Assembly: GCA_903911085.1 (NCBI GenBank)
Contig: CAIWCC010000051.1
Coordinates: forward strand, 1-63,939
Direction: 5' to 3'
DNA: 63,939 nucleotides
Origin: an uncultured Bacteroidales bacterium
Lineage (GTDB): Bacteria > Bacteroidota > Bacteroidia > Bacteroidales > Paludibacteraceae
This document shows, one piece after another, positions 26,982 to 36,288 of the stretch; the first letter of the stretch is position 1, and each line of letters begins with the position of its first letter. Below the pieces are notes generated by a model. It saw only the letters and a program-made list of their open reading frames with translations, did no database searches and had not been told where the DNA came from. The translations under genes were made by a program, and so were the position numbers.

Positions 26982-27012
26982 ATCCTGTAAATCATATTAC
27001 AGGATTTTTTTT
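26982..27012 (+). terminator. Terminator of tpiA
   Basis: A 9-bp stem (26982-26990 with 26997-27005), loop ATCATA, followed by a T-tract. A second small hairpin (26943-26950 with 26954-26961) precedes it. TACTTTTG at 27014-27021 may start the next transcript (27122). Confidence 0.85.
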
Positions 27013-27121
27013 GTACTTTTGTAGTCTGATTTCCAAACAAGAAAGAGAAAACTGACTGTCTTATTTGTATTCCAGACCATGTTCTTTTTGGGGACATAAA
27101 CTTCAAAACACATAAAATATT

Positions 27122-27730
27122 ATGTTGATTAAAATTTACGATACAAATCCCAATCCTGCCGAGATACGTCGTGTTGCAGAAATTGTTCGTAAAGGTGGAA
27201 TTATAATTTTTCCTACCGATGGGGTTTATTCCTTTGGATGTGATATCTTTAATGGTGGGGGCGTAGAGTTTATATCTAAGTTAAAAAATAAAGATTTACG
27301 TAAGTCAAACCTTTCATTTATTTGTTACTCAATGAGCCAAATAAGTGAATATGCCAAAATGGATGATGTATCATTTCGTTTGATGAAGAAAAATTTACCT
27401 GGTCCATTTACTTTCATTTTGAATGGTAGTAGCAAATTACCAAAACTTTTTAAAAATAAGAAAACAGTTGGTATTCGAATGCCCAACAATTCTATTGCTT
27501 TGGATATTGTGCGCGAATTGGGAAATCCGATGATGACAAGTTCTATTTTTACCGACGAAAAAACAACTGAGTATATTACTGATCCAGAGCTAATTGAAGA
27601 AAAATATGGCCATCAAGTTGATTTGGTAGTTGATGGTGGTTTTGGCGGACTTGAACATTCAACCATTGTAGATTGTACTGACGATGAACCAGTTATTACT
27701 CGAGATGGAGCTGGTAACTTGATGTATTAA
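27122..27730 (+). CDS. YrdC/Sua5 family protein, YciO-like
   Basis: A 202-residue YrdC-fold protein. The nucleotide-binding face is visible as GGIIIFPTDGVYSFGCD and LRKSNLSFIC. However the segment PMMTSSIFTDE lacks the SAN motif of true threonylcarbamoyladenylate synthases (TsaC) and instead matches the YciO branch, as do TDPELIEEKYGHQVDLVVDGG and STIVDCTDDEPVITRDG. The exact activity of YciO is not settled, so I do not call it tsaC. It is probably transcribed alone from a site near 27014. Confidence 0.85.
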   Translation: MLIKIYDTNPNPAEIRRVAEIVRKGGIIIFPTDGVYSFGCDIFNGGGVEFISKLKNKDLRKSNLSFICYSMSQISEYAKMDDVSFRLMKKNLPGPFTFILNGSSKLPKLFKNKKTVGIRMPNNSIALDIVRELGNPMMTSSIFTDEKTTEYITDPELIEEKYGHQVDLVVDGGFGGLEHSTIVDCTDDEPVITRDGAGNLMY

Positions 27731-27923
27731 TTCATTTTTCACAGATTAAGCTCAACGTTTTATATCATTTTGTAAATGTTCTTCAATAATAGAAACCAAA
27801 TATCGGGAATTTACATTTAGAACAATTTATTTTTTGTAATTCTCTAATTACAAGATGAATAAGTATCGTAATTTATAAAAAAATTAAAATCATGTTATCC
27901 TAATTGGGATAAAGTATCGTTAT

Positions 27924-29132
27924 ATGAATTCAGTTTATAATATTGGTATTTACTTTTACAAAATTGCTATTTATATTGCTTCATTTTTCAATGAAAAAGC
28001 TCAAAAGCTGAAAAACGGACAAATCGATGCATTTACTGTTCTTGAAAATGAAATTGAACCAAACTCCAATTATGTGTGGTTTCATGCAGCTTCTTTGGGT
28101 GAATTTGAACAAGGTCGACCAGTAATAGAACAATTGAAAAGTCAACAACCAGACACAAAAATAATACTAACTTTTTTCTCGCCTTCAGGTTTCGAAGTTC
28201 GTAAAAATTATGCACATGCCAACATTGTTTTATACTTACCATTGGACACACCAAATAATGCAAAACGTTTTGTACAATTAGTTAAGCCATCAAAAGCGGT
28301 ATTTATAAAATATGAATTTTGGCCAAATTATTTATTAGCATTACAAGAGGCTAAAGTACCAGTTTTCAGTATTTCAACTATTTTCCGTCCTAATCAGCTG
28401 TTTTTCAAATGGTACGGTGGTTGGTATAGGAATTTATTGAGTACATTCAACCATATTTTTGTTCAAGATAAAGCGTCTTATGATTTGTTGAAATCAAATG
28501 GTTTTTCAAATGCATCAATTTGTGGTGACACCCGTTTTGATAGGGTTTACGACTTATTTTCCAAATCAAAGCAATTGTCTTTAATTGAAGCTTTTTGTAA
28601 TGGAAAAAAGGTTATAGTAGCTGGAAGCACTTGGGGAAAAGATGAAGAATTATTGGTTAATTATTATAAACTACATCCCGATATTAAACTGATATTGGTA
28701 CCTCACGAAATTCATTCAGCACATATTAATTCAATTTCAAAGCTATTGGAAGGGCAATTAGTGCGTTATTCGGAAGCTAATTTTGAGAATCTGAAAACTG
28801 TGAATTGTTTGGTAGTTGATGTAATTGGCATACTTTCGTCCATCTATCGTTATGCAGATATTGCCTATATTGGTGGTGGATTTGGAGTTGGTATACATAA
28901 TACATTAGAAGCAGCTGTTTATGGGATTCCAGTACTATTTGGTCCAAATTATTTGAAATTTCGAGAAGCACGCGAGTTAATTTCTATTGGTGGAGCTTTT
29001 TCTATTACAAACTATAGTTTACTTGAAGCTCAAATAGATAGGCTATTAACAGATACTTTGGCTGGAAAAATTGCTGGTGATTATGTGAAAAAAAATACAG
29101 GTGCAACGGATTTAATTATTCGTAGAATATGA
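27924..29132 (+). CDS. waaA: 3-deoxy-D-manno-octulosonic acid (Kdo) transferase
   Basis: Glycosyltransferase that adds Kdo to lipid A in LPS assembly at the inner membrane (also called kdtA). The 402-residue protein begins with a hydrophobic anchor (IGIYFYKIAIYIASF). It continues with the conserved WFHAASLGEFEQGRPVI, ILTFFSPSGFEV, and KYEFWPNYLLAL of the N-terminal domain, and HIFVQD. The C-terminal GT-B half has AGSTWGKDEELL, LVPHEIH, and IGGGFGVGIHNTLEAAVYGIPVLFGP. Slightly short of some homologues but complete. Confidence 0.95.
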   Translation: MNSVYNIGIYFYKIAIYIASFFNEKAQKLKNGQIDAFTVLENEIEPNSNYVWFHAASLGEFEQGRPVIEQLKSQQPDTKIILTFFSPSGFEVRKNYAHANIVLYLPLDTPNNAKRFVQLVKPSKAVFIKYEFWPNYLLALQEAKVPVFSISTIFRPNQLFFKWYGGWYRNLLSTFNHIFVQDKASYDLLKSNGFSNASICGDTRFDRVYDLFSKSKQLSLIEAFCNGKKVIVAGSTWGKDEELLVNYYKLHPDIKLILVPHEIHSAHINSISKLLEGQLVRYSEANFENLKTVNCLVVDVIGILSSIYRYADIAYIGGGFGVGIHNTLEAAVYGIPVLFGPNYLKFREARELISIGGAFSITNYSLLEAQIDRLLTDTLAGKIAGDYVKKNTGATDLIIRRI

Positions 29133-29332
29133 AATTAAAATATGTTAGTACACAAAATTGTAAATAGATTATTTATAGTTTTTAAAATTTAAAATACAAA
29201 AATTTTAAATGTATTTCATAATACAAAATAACGCAATTAATCCAATATGAAAATTGTTGGATATTTAATTATAATTACTTAAATAACAATCTCTTAATCT
29301 CCTTGTGGAGCTTATTGATTCACTTTTCTATT

Positions 29333-30700
29333 ATGCAGAAACCAACTATTCCAAAAGGAACACGCGATTTTACGCCACAAGAAATGGCAAACCGAAATTA
29401 TATTTTCAATACAATAAAAGATGTTTTTCAACTTTATGGATTTCAGCAAATTGAAACACCAGCAATGGAAAATTTATCAACGTTAATGGGTAAATATGGT
29501 GAAGAAGGCGACAAATTGTTGTTCAAAATATTAAATTCAGGCGACTTCATTTCTGGTGCTAGCGATAACGAATTGTTAGACCGAAATAGTTCTAAATTAA
29601 CAAATAAATTCTCAGAAAAAGGACTTCGTTACGACCTAACTGTTCCATTTGCACGATTCGTAGTTCAACACCAAAACGAAATTAGTTTTCCATTTAAACG
29701 TTATCAAATGCAGCCAGTTTGGCGTGCCGATCGTCCACAAAAAGGTCGCTATCGTGAATTTTATCAATGCGATGTGGATGTTGTTGGTAGCAATTCATTG
29801 CTCAACGAACTTGAACTTATTCAGATAGTAGATGAAGTTTATCGTCGATTGAAAATAAATGTTTGTTTGAAATTAAACAATCGCAAAATACTTTCAGGAA
29901 TTGCAGAGATAATTGGTGAAGCTGAAAAAATTACTGATATCACAGTTGCCATTGACAAAATGGATAAAATTGGTTTGGAGAAAGTAAATGAAGAAATTGC
30001 ATCTAAAGGTATTGCAGCAGAAGCAATTGCAAAATTGCAACCGATTTTGAAATTAAGTGGAACAAATTCGGAAAAACTCATACAATTAAAATCGGTATTA
30101 GCCGAGTCGGAAATTGGACAAAAAGGAATTTCTGAACTTGAAACCATATTCGAACTTTGTGAGGCCATGAAAGTTCAAACTAAAATTGAGCTTGATTTGA
30201 CTTTGGCACGAGGTTTAAATTATTATACGGGTGCAATTTTTGAAGTTAAAGCGTTGGATGTTGAAATTGGAAGTATCACTGGTGGTGGACGTTACGACAA
30301 TCTGACTGGTGTTTTTGGACTTGATGGAGTTTCGGGTGTGGGCATTTCATTTGGTGCCGACCGCATATACGATGTGCTAAATCAATTGGCATTATATCCC
30401 GAAACTTCTGCCGAACAAACTCAAATATTGTTCGTTAGTTTTGGAGAAAAAGAATTGTTATATTGCTTGCCATGGTTGAGTAGTTTACGAGCACAAAAAA
30501 TTAATTCGGAAGTGTATCCCGAATCTACAAAAATGAAGAAGCAAATGACTTATGCTGATAACAAAAGAATTCCTTTTGTGGCCATTGTTGGTGAAACCGA
30601 AATGAATGCTGATAAAGTGATGCTCAAGAATATGAAAACCGGTGAACAAGCTCTGGTTTCGATGGATGAACTTTTGGAAAAAATGAAGTTTTATAGATAG
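29333..30700 (+). CDS. hisS: Histidyl-tRNA synthetase
   Basis: Class II synthetase, 455 residues from ATG 29333 ([13 protein letters not shown]); the ATG-like start 30 bp upstream adds residues not typical of the family. Class II motif 2 is [27 protein letters not shown], HisA motifs include [15 protein letters not shown], and motif 3 is GGGRYDNL... [11 protein letters not shown]-terminal anticodon-binding domain follows ([15 protein letters not shown]). The 200-bp gap upstream contains a small palindrome (CTCC-TTGT-GGAG at 29290-29301) and no clear -7 box. Confidence 0.97.
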   Translation: MQKPTIPKGTRDFTPQEMANRNYIFNTIKDVFQLYGFQQIETPAMENLSTLMGKYGEEGDKLLFKILNSGDFISGASDNELLDRNSSKLTNKFSEKGLRYDLTVPFARFVVQHQNEISFPFKRYQMQPVWRADRPQKGRYREFYQCDVDVVGSNSLLNELELIQIVDEVYRRLKINVCLKLNNRKILSGIAEIIGEAEKITDITVAIDKMDKIGLEKVNEEIASKGIAAEAIAKLQPILKLSGTNSEKLIQLKSVLAESEIGQKGISELETIFELCEAMKVQTKIELDLTLARGLNYYTGAIFEVKALDVEIGSITGGGRYDNLTGVFGLDGVSGVGISFGADRIYDVLNQLALYPETSAEQTQILFVSFGEKELLYCLPWLSSLRAQKINSEVYPESTKMKKQMTYADNKRIPFVAIVGETEMNADKVMLKNMKTGEQALVSMDELLEKMKFYR

Positions 30701-30737
30701 TTTTATTAAAAAAAACTGATTAAATTTTTTTATAAAA

Positions 30738-30780
30738 TAAAGAGTGTAGATTTTGATAATTCAAAATGCTACACTCTTTA
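30738..30780. terminator. Bidirectional terminator between hisS and the AI-2E exporter gene
   Basis: A 12-bp stem (30738-30749 with 30769-30780) continues into a 7-bp inner stem with a single-base bulge and a TAAT loop. It is flanked by a T-rich run on both sides. The genes on either side converge. Confidence 0.88.
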
Positions 30781-30806
30781 ATATTTATAAGAATTTGGAA
30801 GTGGAA

Positions 30807-31949
30807 TTAATCAAGTGATTTTTCTTCATTTTGCAAATTAATCATTGGTTCATCCGAATCAAAATCACTTGAAGGTTGAATTTCTTTTAAAACAAATCGC
30901 TTGTAATATGATAAGATTAAAGTAGTCATTGGTAATGCAATAATCATTCCTAATACGCCCATTAACGAACCCCAAATAGATAAAGACAACAAAATTACAG
31001 CGGGTTTTAATCCAGTAACACGCCCCATAATTTTTGGAGAAATAACTACATCTTCTAATGTTTGAATTACAAGAAAAACTATTACAATTCCTAACATAAC
31101 TGATCCGAATGGCTGTCCAGTTTCAACAGATTGGAGCCAACCTAAAGTGACGCAAGGTATTATAAGAATTACTTTTAAATATGGAACCATAGTAAAAAGT
31201 CCTACTAATAAACCTAAAACTATTGCAAGTGGTAATTGAATAATACTAAATCCGATTGAGAAAAGAATTCCAACAATAAGTGATACAAGAGCTTGACCTC
31301 TAAAATATCTATTCATTCCATTTTCTAAATCAGACACTATTTCCATAACCAATGTACGATATTTAGATGGAATAATACCAATCCAACTTTCGCTAATTAT
31401 TTCATAATCAAGCAAAATGAAAATGAGATACAAAAAAACAATTATCACTATGGCTAATCCAAGCACAAAATCTAATGAACCATTTACAAAATTCCAAATT
31501 TGTGGAGCAATATTTTTGAGACCGGTCATAATATTCTCATTTTGCAAAACAGATTGGATATTCAAATGATTTAAATATTTTACAACTTCATGTTGCATTG
31601 AATATGGTAGAATAGTGTTCATATCTAATTGATTAGAATAAACCACTATTAAATGAGAAAGTTTAGTTACCTCACTAGTAACCATTGGAGTAAGAAGCCA
31701 TAAAGCACCAAATAAACTAGCGAAAAAGAATAATAAAGTGCTTGCAACCGAAAGAACTCTACTTTTTAACTTCAATTTGTATTGAAAAAAACGAACTATT
31801 GGTTGTAAAAAATAAGCCAATAGCCATGCAATGAAAAATGGTAAGAGCACATTGCTGAGTCTTTGAATAGCCAGAAACAACATTACAAAAATTGTAATTC
31901 CAATAAGTATACGTACTACACGGTCGAAGGTAAATGGTTTATTGCTCAT
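30807..31949 (-). CDS. AI-2E family (PerM/DUF20) membrane transporter
   Basis: A 380-residue inner-membrane protein with 7-8 predicted helices. Family marks are LPFFIAWLLAYFLQPIVRFF near the start and, toward the C-terminus, the glycine-rich block GLLVGLFTMVPYLKVILIIPCV, EDVVISPKIMGRVTGLKPAVILLSLSIWG and GMIIALPMTTLILSYYKRFV. Members export varied substrates; the name AI-2E does not prove autoinducer export. The gene lies 42 bp downstream of tdk in the same direction. Confidence 0.9.
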   Translation of the reverse strand: MSNKPFTFDRVVRILIGITIFVMLFLAIQRLSNVLLPFFIAWLLAYFLQPIVRFFQYKLKLKSRVLSVASTLLFFFASLFGALWLLTPMVTSEVTKLSHLIVVYSNQLDMNTILPYSMQHEVVKYLNHLNIQSVLQNENIMTGLKNIAPQIWNFVNGSLDFVLGLAIVIIVFLYLIFILLDYEIISESWIGIIPSKYRTLVMEIVSDLENGMNRYFRGQALVSLIVGILFSIGFSIIQLPLAIVLGLLVGLFTMVPYLKVILIIPCVTLGWLQSVETGQPFGSVMLGIVIVFLVIQTLEDVVISPKIMGRVTGLKPAVILLSLSIWGSLMGVLGMIIALPMTTLILSYYKRFVLKEIQPSSDFDSDEPMINLQNEEKSLD

Positions 31950-31991
31950 ATAATCAGCACAAGAAGTAAATTAGATATTTAAACAATAAAT

Positions 31992-32564
31992 TTAAATTTT
32001 AGAAAAACAATCTCTACAAATAGGTTCATATTCAGTCATTTCGCCCAAAAGTACACGTTTGTCGCTTTCTACCAATCGGTGCGAAACATACGCCAATGCG
32101 CCACATCTTACACAAATTGCATGTACTTTGAAAACATCTTCGGCAATGGCACAAAGCGCAGGCATAGGACCAAATGGAACTCCTTTAAAATCCATATCAA
32201 GACCTGCTACAATTACACGAACTCCTTGATTGGCTAATTGGGTACATACATCCACTAATCCATCATCAAAAAATTGCGCCTCGTCAATAGCAATTACATC
32301 AACGTCACCCGACATTAACAATATACTTCCAGACGACTCAACAGGAGTGGATCTGATTGCTGTTTTATCGTGCGAAACAACTTCATCTTCAGAGTATCTA
32401 GTGTCAATTTTTGGCTTAAAAATCTCTACTTCTTGCTTTGCAAATTTTGCTCGTTTTAAACGACGTATTAACTCTTCAGTCTTACCAGAAAACATTGAAC
32501 CACAAATAACTTCAATACTGCCTCGTTTTTGTTGAATTGGATGATTACGTTCTGAATAAATCAT
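31992..32564 (-). CDS. tdk: Thymidine kinase
   Basis: Type II thymidine kinase, about 190 residues from ATG 32564 ([15 protein letters not shown]); an upstream in-frame ATG at 32612 adds 16 atypical residues. P-loop [17 protein letters not shown], the DEAQFF Walker B-like motif, and [13 protein letters not shown] are present. Zinc-binding cysteines are in CVRCGALA and CRDCF. It salvages thymidine. A divergent gap of about 157 bp separates it from the acidic protein gene, with a -7 match on each strand. Confidence 0.97.
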   Translation of the reverse strand: MIYSERNHPIQQKRGSIEVICGSMFSGKTEELIRRLKRAKFAKQEVEIFKPKIDTRYSEDEVVSHDKTAIRSTPVESSGSILLMSGDVDVIAIDEAQFFDDGLVDVCTQLANQGVRVIVAGLDMDFKGVPFGPMPALCAIAEDVFKVHAICVRCGALAYVSHRLVESDKRVLLGEMTEYEPICRDCFSKI

Positions 32565-32618
32565 GATATTTTGTTGTAAATTAGTCCTATAATTAATTAT
32601 TATGTCTGTCAAATATAT

Positions 32619-32679
32619 TACCTTTGCACTCGAATTATTTATTATTCGAAATGAATAGTATTTAGGTTCTGCAAAGTTA
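32619..32679. promoter_or_regulatory. Divergent -7 box candidates between tdk and the acidic-protein gene
   Basis: Plus-strand TACCTTTG (32619-32626) precedes the acidic-protein gene, and minus-strand TAACTTTG (32672-32679) precedes tdk. Each matches the -7 octamer fully but neither has a TTTG partner at the normal spacing. Both start sites would lie within about 60 bp of each other, so transcripts would overlap. Confidence 0.45.
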
Positions 32680-32721
32680 AATAAAAAAACAAGGTTTGAA
32701 ATTTTTTTTACATAAAAAGAT

Positions 32722-33744
32722 ATGAACAGAGAAATAATTGTAACTCTACTACGGAAAGATATTCAAGAATTAGATTTAATAACAGAAAGTTTTATGGAAA
32801 TGACTGAGTACCCAAAAGCTATTATTCTTTTGGCTCAAAGAAAAACGGAAGATATTCAGTCATATATTTCGCAGTTGGCAGCAAATTCTACAGAACTTAA
32901 TAAAGTGATGGATGTTATTGAAGATGAACAAGTCACAACAATTGAAATAGTGAAAAATGAGTTAGAAAATAATATTCAGCCAGATATTGATCATGAAGTT
33001 AATGACAATCTGTCAATTGTTGAAAGTCAGATAATAAATGATGAATTGACTAGAAATGAATTGTTAGATTCTACATTAGATATTGCTGATGATGAGGATG
33101 ATATAATAGATGAAGAAGATGAGGACGATTTTGATGAAGATGAAATTGATGATGAGGTAGAAGAAGAGGATATGGAAGATGAATTAATAATTGAGAATGA
33201 AAAAATTGAACAAACTTTAAGTGAAATTAAAAATGAAGTTGAAGCAGAAATAACTGTTACTCCACTTTTAAACAGTACTTTAGATGAGCAAAAGTCAACC
33301 ATTGAGAATATAAATTCAGTAAAAATAGATGATTCGAAAATAGTAAATGACGATGAAATTGATGCAAAAACAACCGAAATTGATAAATCAGAAATTAAAA
33401 TTACTTCTGATGAACCTAGAAAAACAGTATTAGGAGAAAAAAACAATTTAATCACGCCTACTCGAAATGAATTATTATCTAAAACGGACAATTCAATAAG
33501 TTCCTCGTTGGCTAATAAAAAAATTACCGACATTAAACAAGCTATAAATATTGGAGATCGTTTTCGTTTTCAACGTGAATTATTCCGTGGAAATGGTGAG
33601 GATATGAACAAAAGTATCAACTATATCAATCAATTAGCAACTTTGAATGAAGCACTTTCATTTTTAAAATCCAAATATGAATGGACGGAAGAAAATGAAA
33701 CTGCCGAAGATTTTTATCAAATAATAAGAAGAAGATTCATTTAA
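32722..33744 (+). CDS. Acidic protein with conserved C-terminal segment, unknown function
   Basis: A 340-residue protein whose middle third (about residues 120-175) is a run of Asp/Glu ([18 protein letters not shown]...). The N-terminal 50 residues are helical ([20 protein letters not shown]). The C-terminal 70 residues look conserved: [22 protein letters not shown], then [22 protein letters not shown] and [10 protein letters not shown] have seen this C-terminal arrangement in Bacteroidales proteins next to tdk and rsmI but know no function. No signal peptide or helix suggests a cytoplasmic protein. The acidic stretch may bind basic or divalent partners. Confidence 0.7.
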   Translation: MNREIIVTLLRKDIQELDLITESFMEMTEYPKAIILLAQRKTEDIQSYISQLAANSTELNKVMDVIEDEQVTTIEIVKNELENNIQPDIDHEVNDNLSIVESQIINDELTRNELLDSTLDIADDEDDIIDEEDEDDFDEDEIDDEVEEEDMEDELIIENEKIEQTLSEIKNEVEAEITVTPLLNSTLDEQKSTIENINSVKIDDSKIVNDDEIDAKTTEIDKSEIKITSDEPRKTVLGEKNNLITPTRNELLSKTDNSISSSLANKKITDIKQAINIGDRFRFQRELFRGNGEDMNKSINYINQLATLNEALSFLKSKYEWTEENETAEDFYQIIRRRFI

Positions 33745-33778
33745 ACGCAAATTACTAAAACTCTTCATTAAAATATTA

Positions 33779-34504
33779 ATGGAAAAAACAACGAATAAAC
33801 CATCTGACTTGACAGCACGACGCACCGATGTAGCAAAACTATTTGTAGTTCCTACTCCAATTGGCAATTTAGAAGATATGACTTTCAGAGCTATACGCGT
33901 GTTAAAAGATGCTGATTTAATTCTAGCCGAAGATACGCGAACGAGTGGTTTTTTGTTGAAGCATTTCGACATAAAAACACCAATGCATTCCCATCATAAA
34001 TTCAACGAACATAAAACAGTTGAAAACATTGTGGAACGCATTAAAAATGGACAAATAGTGGCATTAATATCAGATGCTGGAACACCTGCAATTTCTGACC
34101 CTGGTTTTTTGGTTGTACGTCAATGTGTAGAAAACGGAATTGAAGTAGAATGTTTACCTGGCGCTACAGCTTTTGTACCTGCATTGGTTTCGTCGGGGTT
34201 ACCAAATGATCGGTTTTGTTTTGAAGGTTTTTTGCCTCAAAAAAAAGGACGTCAAACAAAAATAAATCTTCTTGCAAACGAAACTCGTACAATGATATTT
34301 TATGAATCGCCATTTCGATTGGTAAAAACTCTTACACAGCTTTCTGAAGTGTTTGGTTTGGATAGAAAAGCATCTGTATCACGCGAAATATCAAAGATTT
34401 ATGAAGAAACAAAGCGCGGTACTTTACAAGAATTGGCGCAACACTTTACATTGCAAACTCCCAAAGGGGAAATTGTAATAATTGTTGCAGGATTTGAAGA
34501 ATAA
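33779..34504 (+). CDS. rsmI: 16S rRNA (cytidine(1402)-2'-O)-methyltransferase RsmI
   Basis: SAM-dependent methyltransferase of the tetrapyrrole-methylase fold that modifies C1402 of 16S rRNA. The 241-residue protein shows LFVVPTPIGNLEDMTFRAI, ILAEDTRTSGFLLKHF, the VALISDAGTPAISDPG SAM-site block, and VECLPGATAFVPALVSSGLP. C-terminal domain is KGEIVIIVAG. The gene overlaps nothing, but its end lies close to a coiled-coil lipoprotein gene. Length is close to the family norm (about 280 in many species) on the short side. Confidence 0.96.
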   Translation: MEKTTNKPSDLTARRTDVAKLFVVPTPIGNLEDMTFRAIRVLKDADLILAEDTRTSGFLLKHFDIKTPMHSHHKFNEHKTVENIVERIKNGQIVALISDAGTPAISDPGFLVVRQCVENGIEVECLPGATAFVPALVSSGLPNDRFCFEGFLPQKKGRQTKINLLANETRTMIFYESPFRLVKTLTQLSEVFGLDRKASVSREISKIYEETKRGTLQELAQHFTLQTPKGEIVIIVAGFEE

Positions 34505-34508
34505 ATAT

Positions 34509-34516
34509 TACCTTTG
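34509..34516 (+). promoter_or_regulatory. Candidate -7 box (TACCTTTG) for the coiled-coil lipoprotein
   Basis: A full octamer match 53 bp before the lipoprotein start. It lies downstream of the far upstream in-frame start (34482), which supports the internal start at 34569. Confidence 0.45.
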
Positions 34517-34568
34517 TACGCAAAATAACTCAATTCTCACTTACAATTTTGTCAACAATACCCTCAAA

Positions 34569-35438
34569 ATGAAATCAACTTTTTTTTCACTCGCCATTGG
34601 GCTTCTACTTTTGACTTCATGCGGACGTCATTCGTCTGATTATAAGGCATTGAAAGCTCAAAATGATTCATTATTAAACGAAAAAAACAAACTTCAAGCA
34701 GAAGTAGATGGTTATTTTTCGGCCATGAATGAGATTGAACAAAATATCGAAAAAATTAAGGATACTGAAAATACCATTTCGTTGCAACCTGTTGGACAAG
34801 AGTTGGATGACGATATGCGAACAAAAATAAATGAAGACATGGCATATCTAAACGAAATGCTACAGTCCAACAAAGATGAATTGAGTAGATTAAAATCAAA
34901 ACTTAAGAAAAGTGGTTTCAGATCATCCGAATTAGAACGTACAATTTCGCGCTTAACAAAATCATTGGAAGAAGAAACTACCAAAGTAGCATTGTTAAAT
35001 ACTCAATTAGCTGAAAAAGACTCTCTTATTACTCAACTTGGTGCTACAGTGAGCGATTTAGGTAAAAATGTTGAAGTGTTATCATCGGACGTAAAAAGTA
35101 AAGAAATTAAAATCAAAGAGCAAGACGAAACTATTCATACTGCGTGGTATGTTTTTGGAACACGAAAAGAACTTAAGGAACAAAAAATTGTCAGTTCAGA
35201 TGGTTTGTTTAGTGAAACCAAAGTACTACAACAAGATTTTAATAAAAATTATTTCGCACGTATAGATGCTCGTAATACTAAATCAATTCCTTTATATTCT
35301 TCACGTGCTAAAATTTTGACCTCACATCCCAAGTCGTCATATACATTAGAGAAAGAAAATGGAAATTTTGTGTTACTGATTATTAATCCTAATGAGTTTT
35401 GGAGTGTAAGTAAATACTTGGTTATTGAAGTTGACTAA
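34569..35438 (+). CDS. Coiled-coil lipoprotein, unknown function
   Basis: About 289 residues starting at ATG 34569, where the signal peptide begins (MKSTFFSLAIGLLLLTSCG); the lipobox Cys is in LLTSC. An in-frame ATG at 34482 would place 29 residues before the signal, within the rsmI 3' end. A long heptad-rich coiled coil covers about residues 30-185 (LKAQNDSLLNEKNKLQAEVD...), followed by a small globular C-terminus (YVFGTRKELKEQKIVSS; LYSSRAKILTSHPKSSY). Proteins of this shape occur widely in Bacteroidota without assigned roles. Outer-membrane or inner-membrane anchoring is inferred. Confidence 0.75.
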   Translation: MKSTFFSLAIGLLLLTSCGRHSSDYKALKAQNDSLLNEKNKLQAEVDGYFSAMNEIEQNIEKIKDTENTISLQPVGQELDDDMRTKINEDMAYLNEMLQSNKDELSRLKSKLKKSGFRSSELERTISRLTKSLEEETTKVALLNTQLAEKDSLITQLGATVSDLGKNVEVLSSDVKSKEIKIKEQDETIHTAWYVFGTRKELKEQKIVSSDGLFSETKVLQQDFNKNYFARIDARNTKSIPLYSSRAKILTSHPKSSYTLEKENGNFVLLIINPNEFWSVSKYLVIEVD

Positions 35439-35513
35439 ATCAATTTTCTTCAATGACTTAAAAATATTTATGGAACAATAGAGCATCATCATACATATTT
35501 CTACTAACTAATT

Positions 35514-36257
35514 ATGCATGAACAAAGTAACTTAATTATAACTTCTGATAAACTTCGAGAAGGAGTTAAAAGTTACAAACATGTTTTTATCGACTTAGAC
35601 GATACAATATGGGACTTTCATGCAAATGCACGGCTTTCATTAAAAGAAATTTTCGAAAATAGAAATCTGGATAAACTTTTTGAAGACTTCGAACACTTTT
35701 TCAAAATATACGCAAAACGTAATCTGGAATTGTGGGAAATGTATGGTAAAGGTGAGGTTACAAAGGAGTTTTTAATGGTTGAGCGTTTCCGTCATCCTTT
35801 GGCTGTTATGGGTGTCGACAATGTAAAATTGGCTGCCGAAATTGGTGATGAATTCTTAGAAATACTCCCAACAAAGACCACTCTCCTGCCCTATTCAATT
35901 GAATTATTAGATTATCTTCAATCAAAATATTCGCTCACTATTATATCAAATGGTTTTGTAGAAGTTCAGTACAAAAAGTTACGTGCCTGCAATCTCGAAC
36001 ATTACTTTTCACACATTGTGCTGTCTGAAGCTGCAGGAGCCTTGAAGCCCGACAAACGGATATTTGAGTATGCTCTTGAGTTAAACAAAGCTACTGCCAA
36101 TGAAGCTATTATGATTGGTGATAGTTATGCAGCTGATATTATTGGTGCTATTAATGCTGGGATTGATCAAATTTTTTTATCGCAAAAATTCGATACTAAA
36201 AAAAATACTGCTACTTATTGGGTGAAAGAACTTCGCGAAATAATTGATTTATTGTAA
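35514..36257 (+). CDS. HAD superfamily hydrolase, YjjG-type nucleotidase
   Basis: A 247-residue haloacid dehalogenase-fold phosphatase. Motif I is HVFIDLDDTIWDF, motif II is TIISNG, motif III/IV Lys is ALKPDKRIFE, and motif IV is MIGDSYAADIIGAINAG. The layout with a helical cap after motif I (NARLSLKEIFE...) matches YjjG-type noncanonical pyrimidine nucleotidases, which dephosphorylate modified nucleotides. Specificity cannot be confirmed here. It converges on the cysteine protease gene; only 31 bp separate them and no terminator is seen. Confidence 0.88.
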   Translation: MHEQSNLIITSDKLREGVKSYKHVFIDLDDTIWDFHANARLSLKEIFENRNLDKLFEDFEHFFKIYAKRNLELWEMYGKGEVTKEFLMVERFRHPLAVMGVDNVKLAAEIGDEFLEILPTKTTLLPYSIELLDYLQSKYSLTIISNGFVEVQYKKLRACNLEHYFSHIVLSEAAGALKPDKRIFEYALELNKATANEAIMIGDSYAADIIGAINAGIDQIFLSQKFDTKKNTATYWVKELREIIDLL

Positions 36258-36288
36258 TATGAACTGGATTTTGCTTATAATGAAGCAA

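Noticed and set aside
27013-27121. Small RNA such as 6S upstream of the YciO-like gene
   Set aside because: A terminator and a TACTTTTG box precede it, but I could not fold a recognisable structure, so it is not listed.
27122-27730. Assignment as the tRNA t6A enzyme TsaC/Sua5
   Set aside because: The SAN motif of true TsaC is replaced by SSI, and the later segments match YciO, so only the fold is claimed.
33027-33533. Serine-rich minus-strand frame of 168 codons
   Set aside because: It is the antisense of the Asp/Glu-rich region; the composition is explained by that strand.
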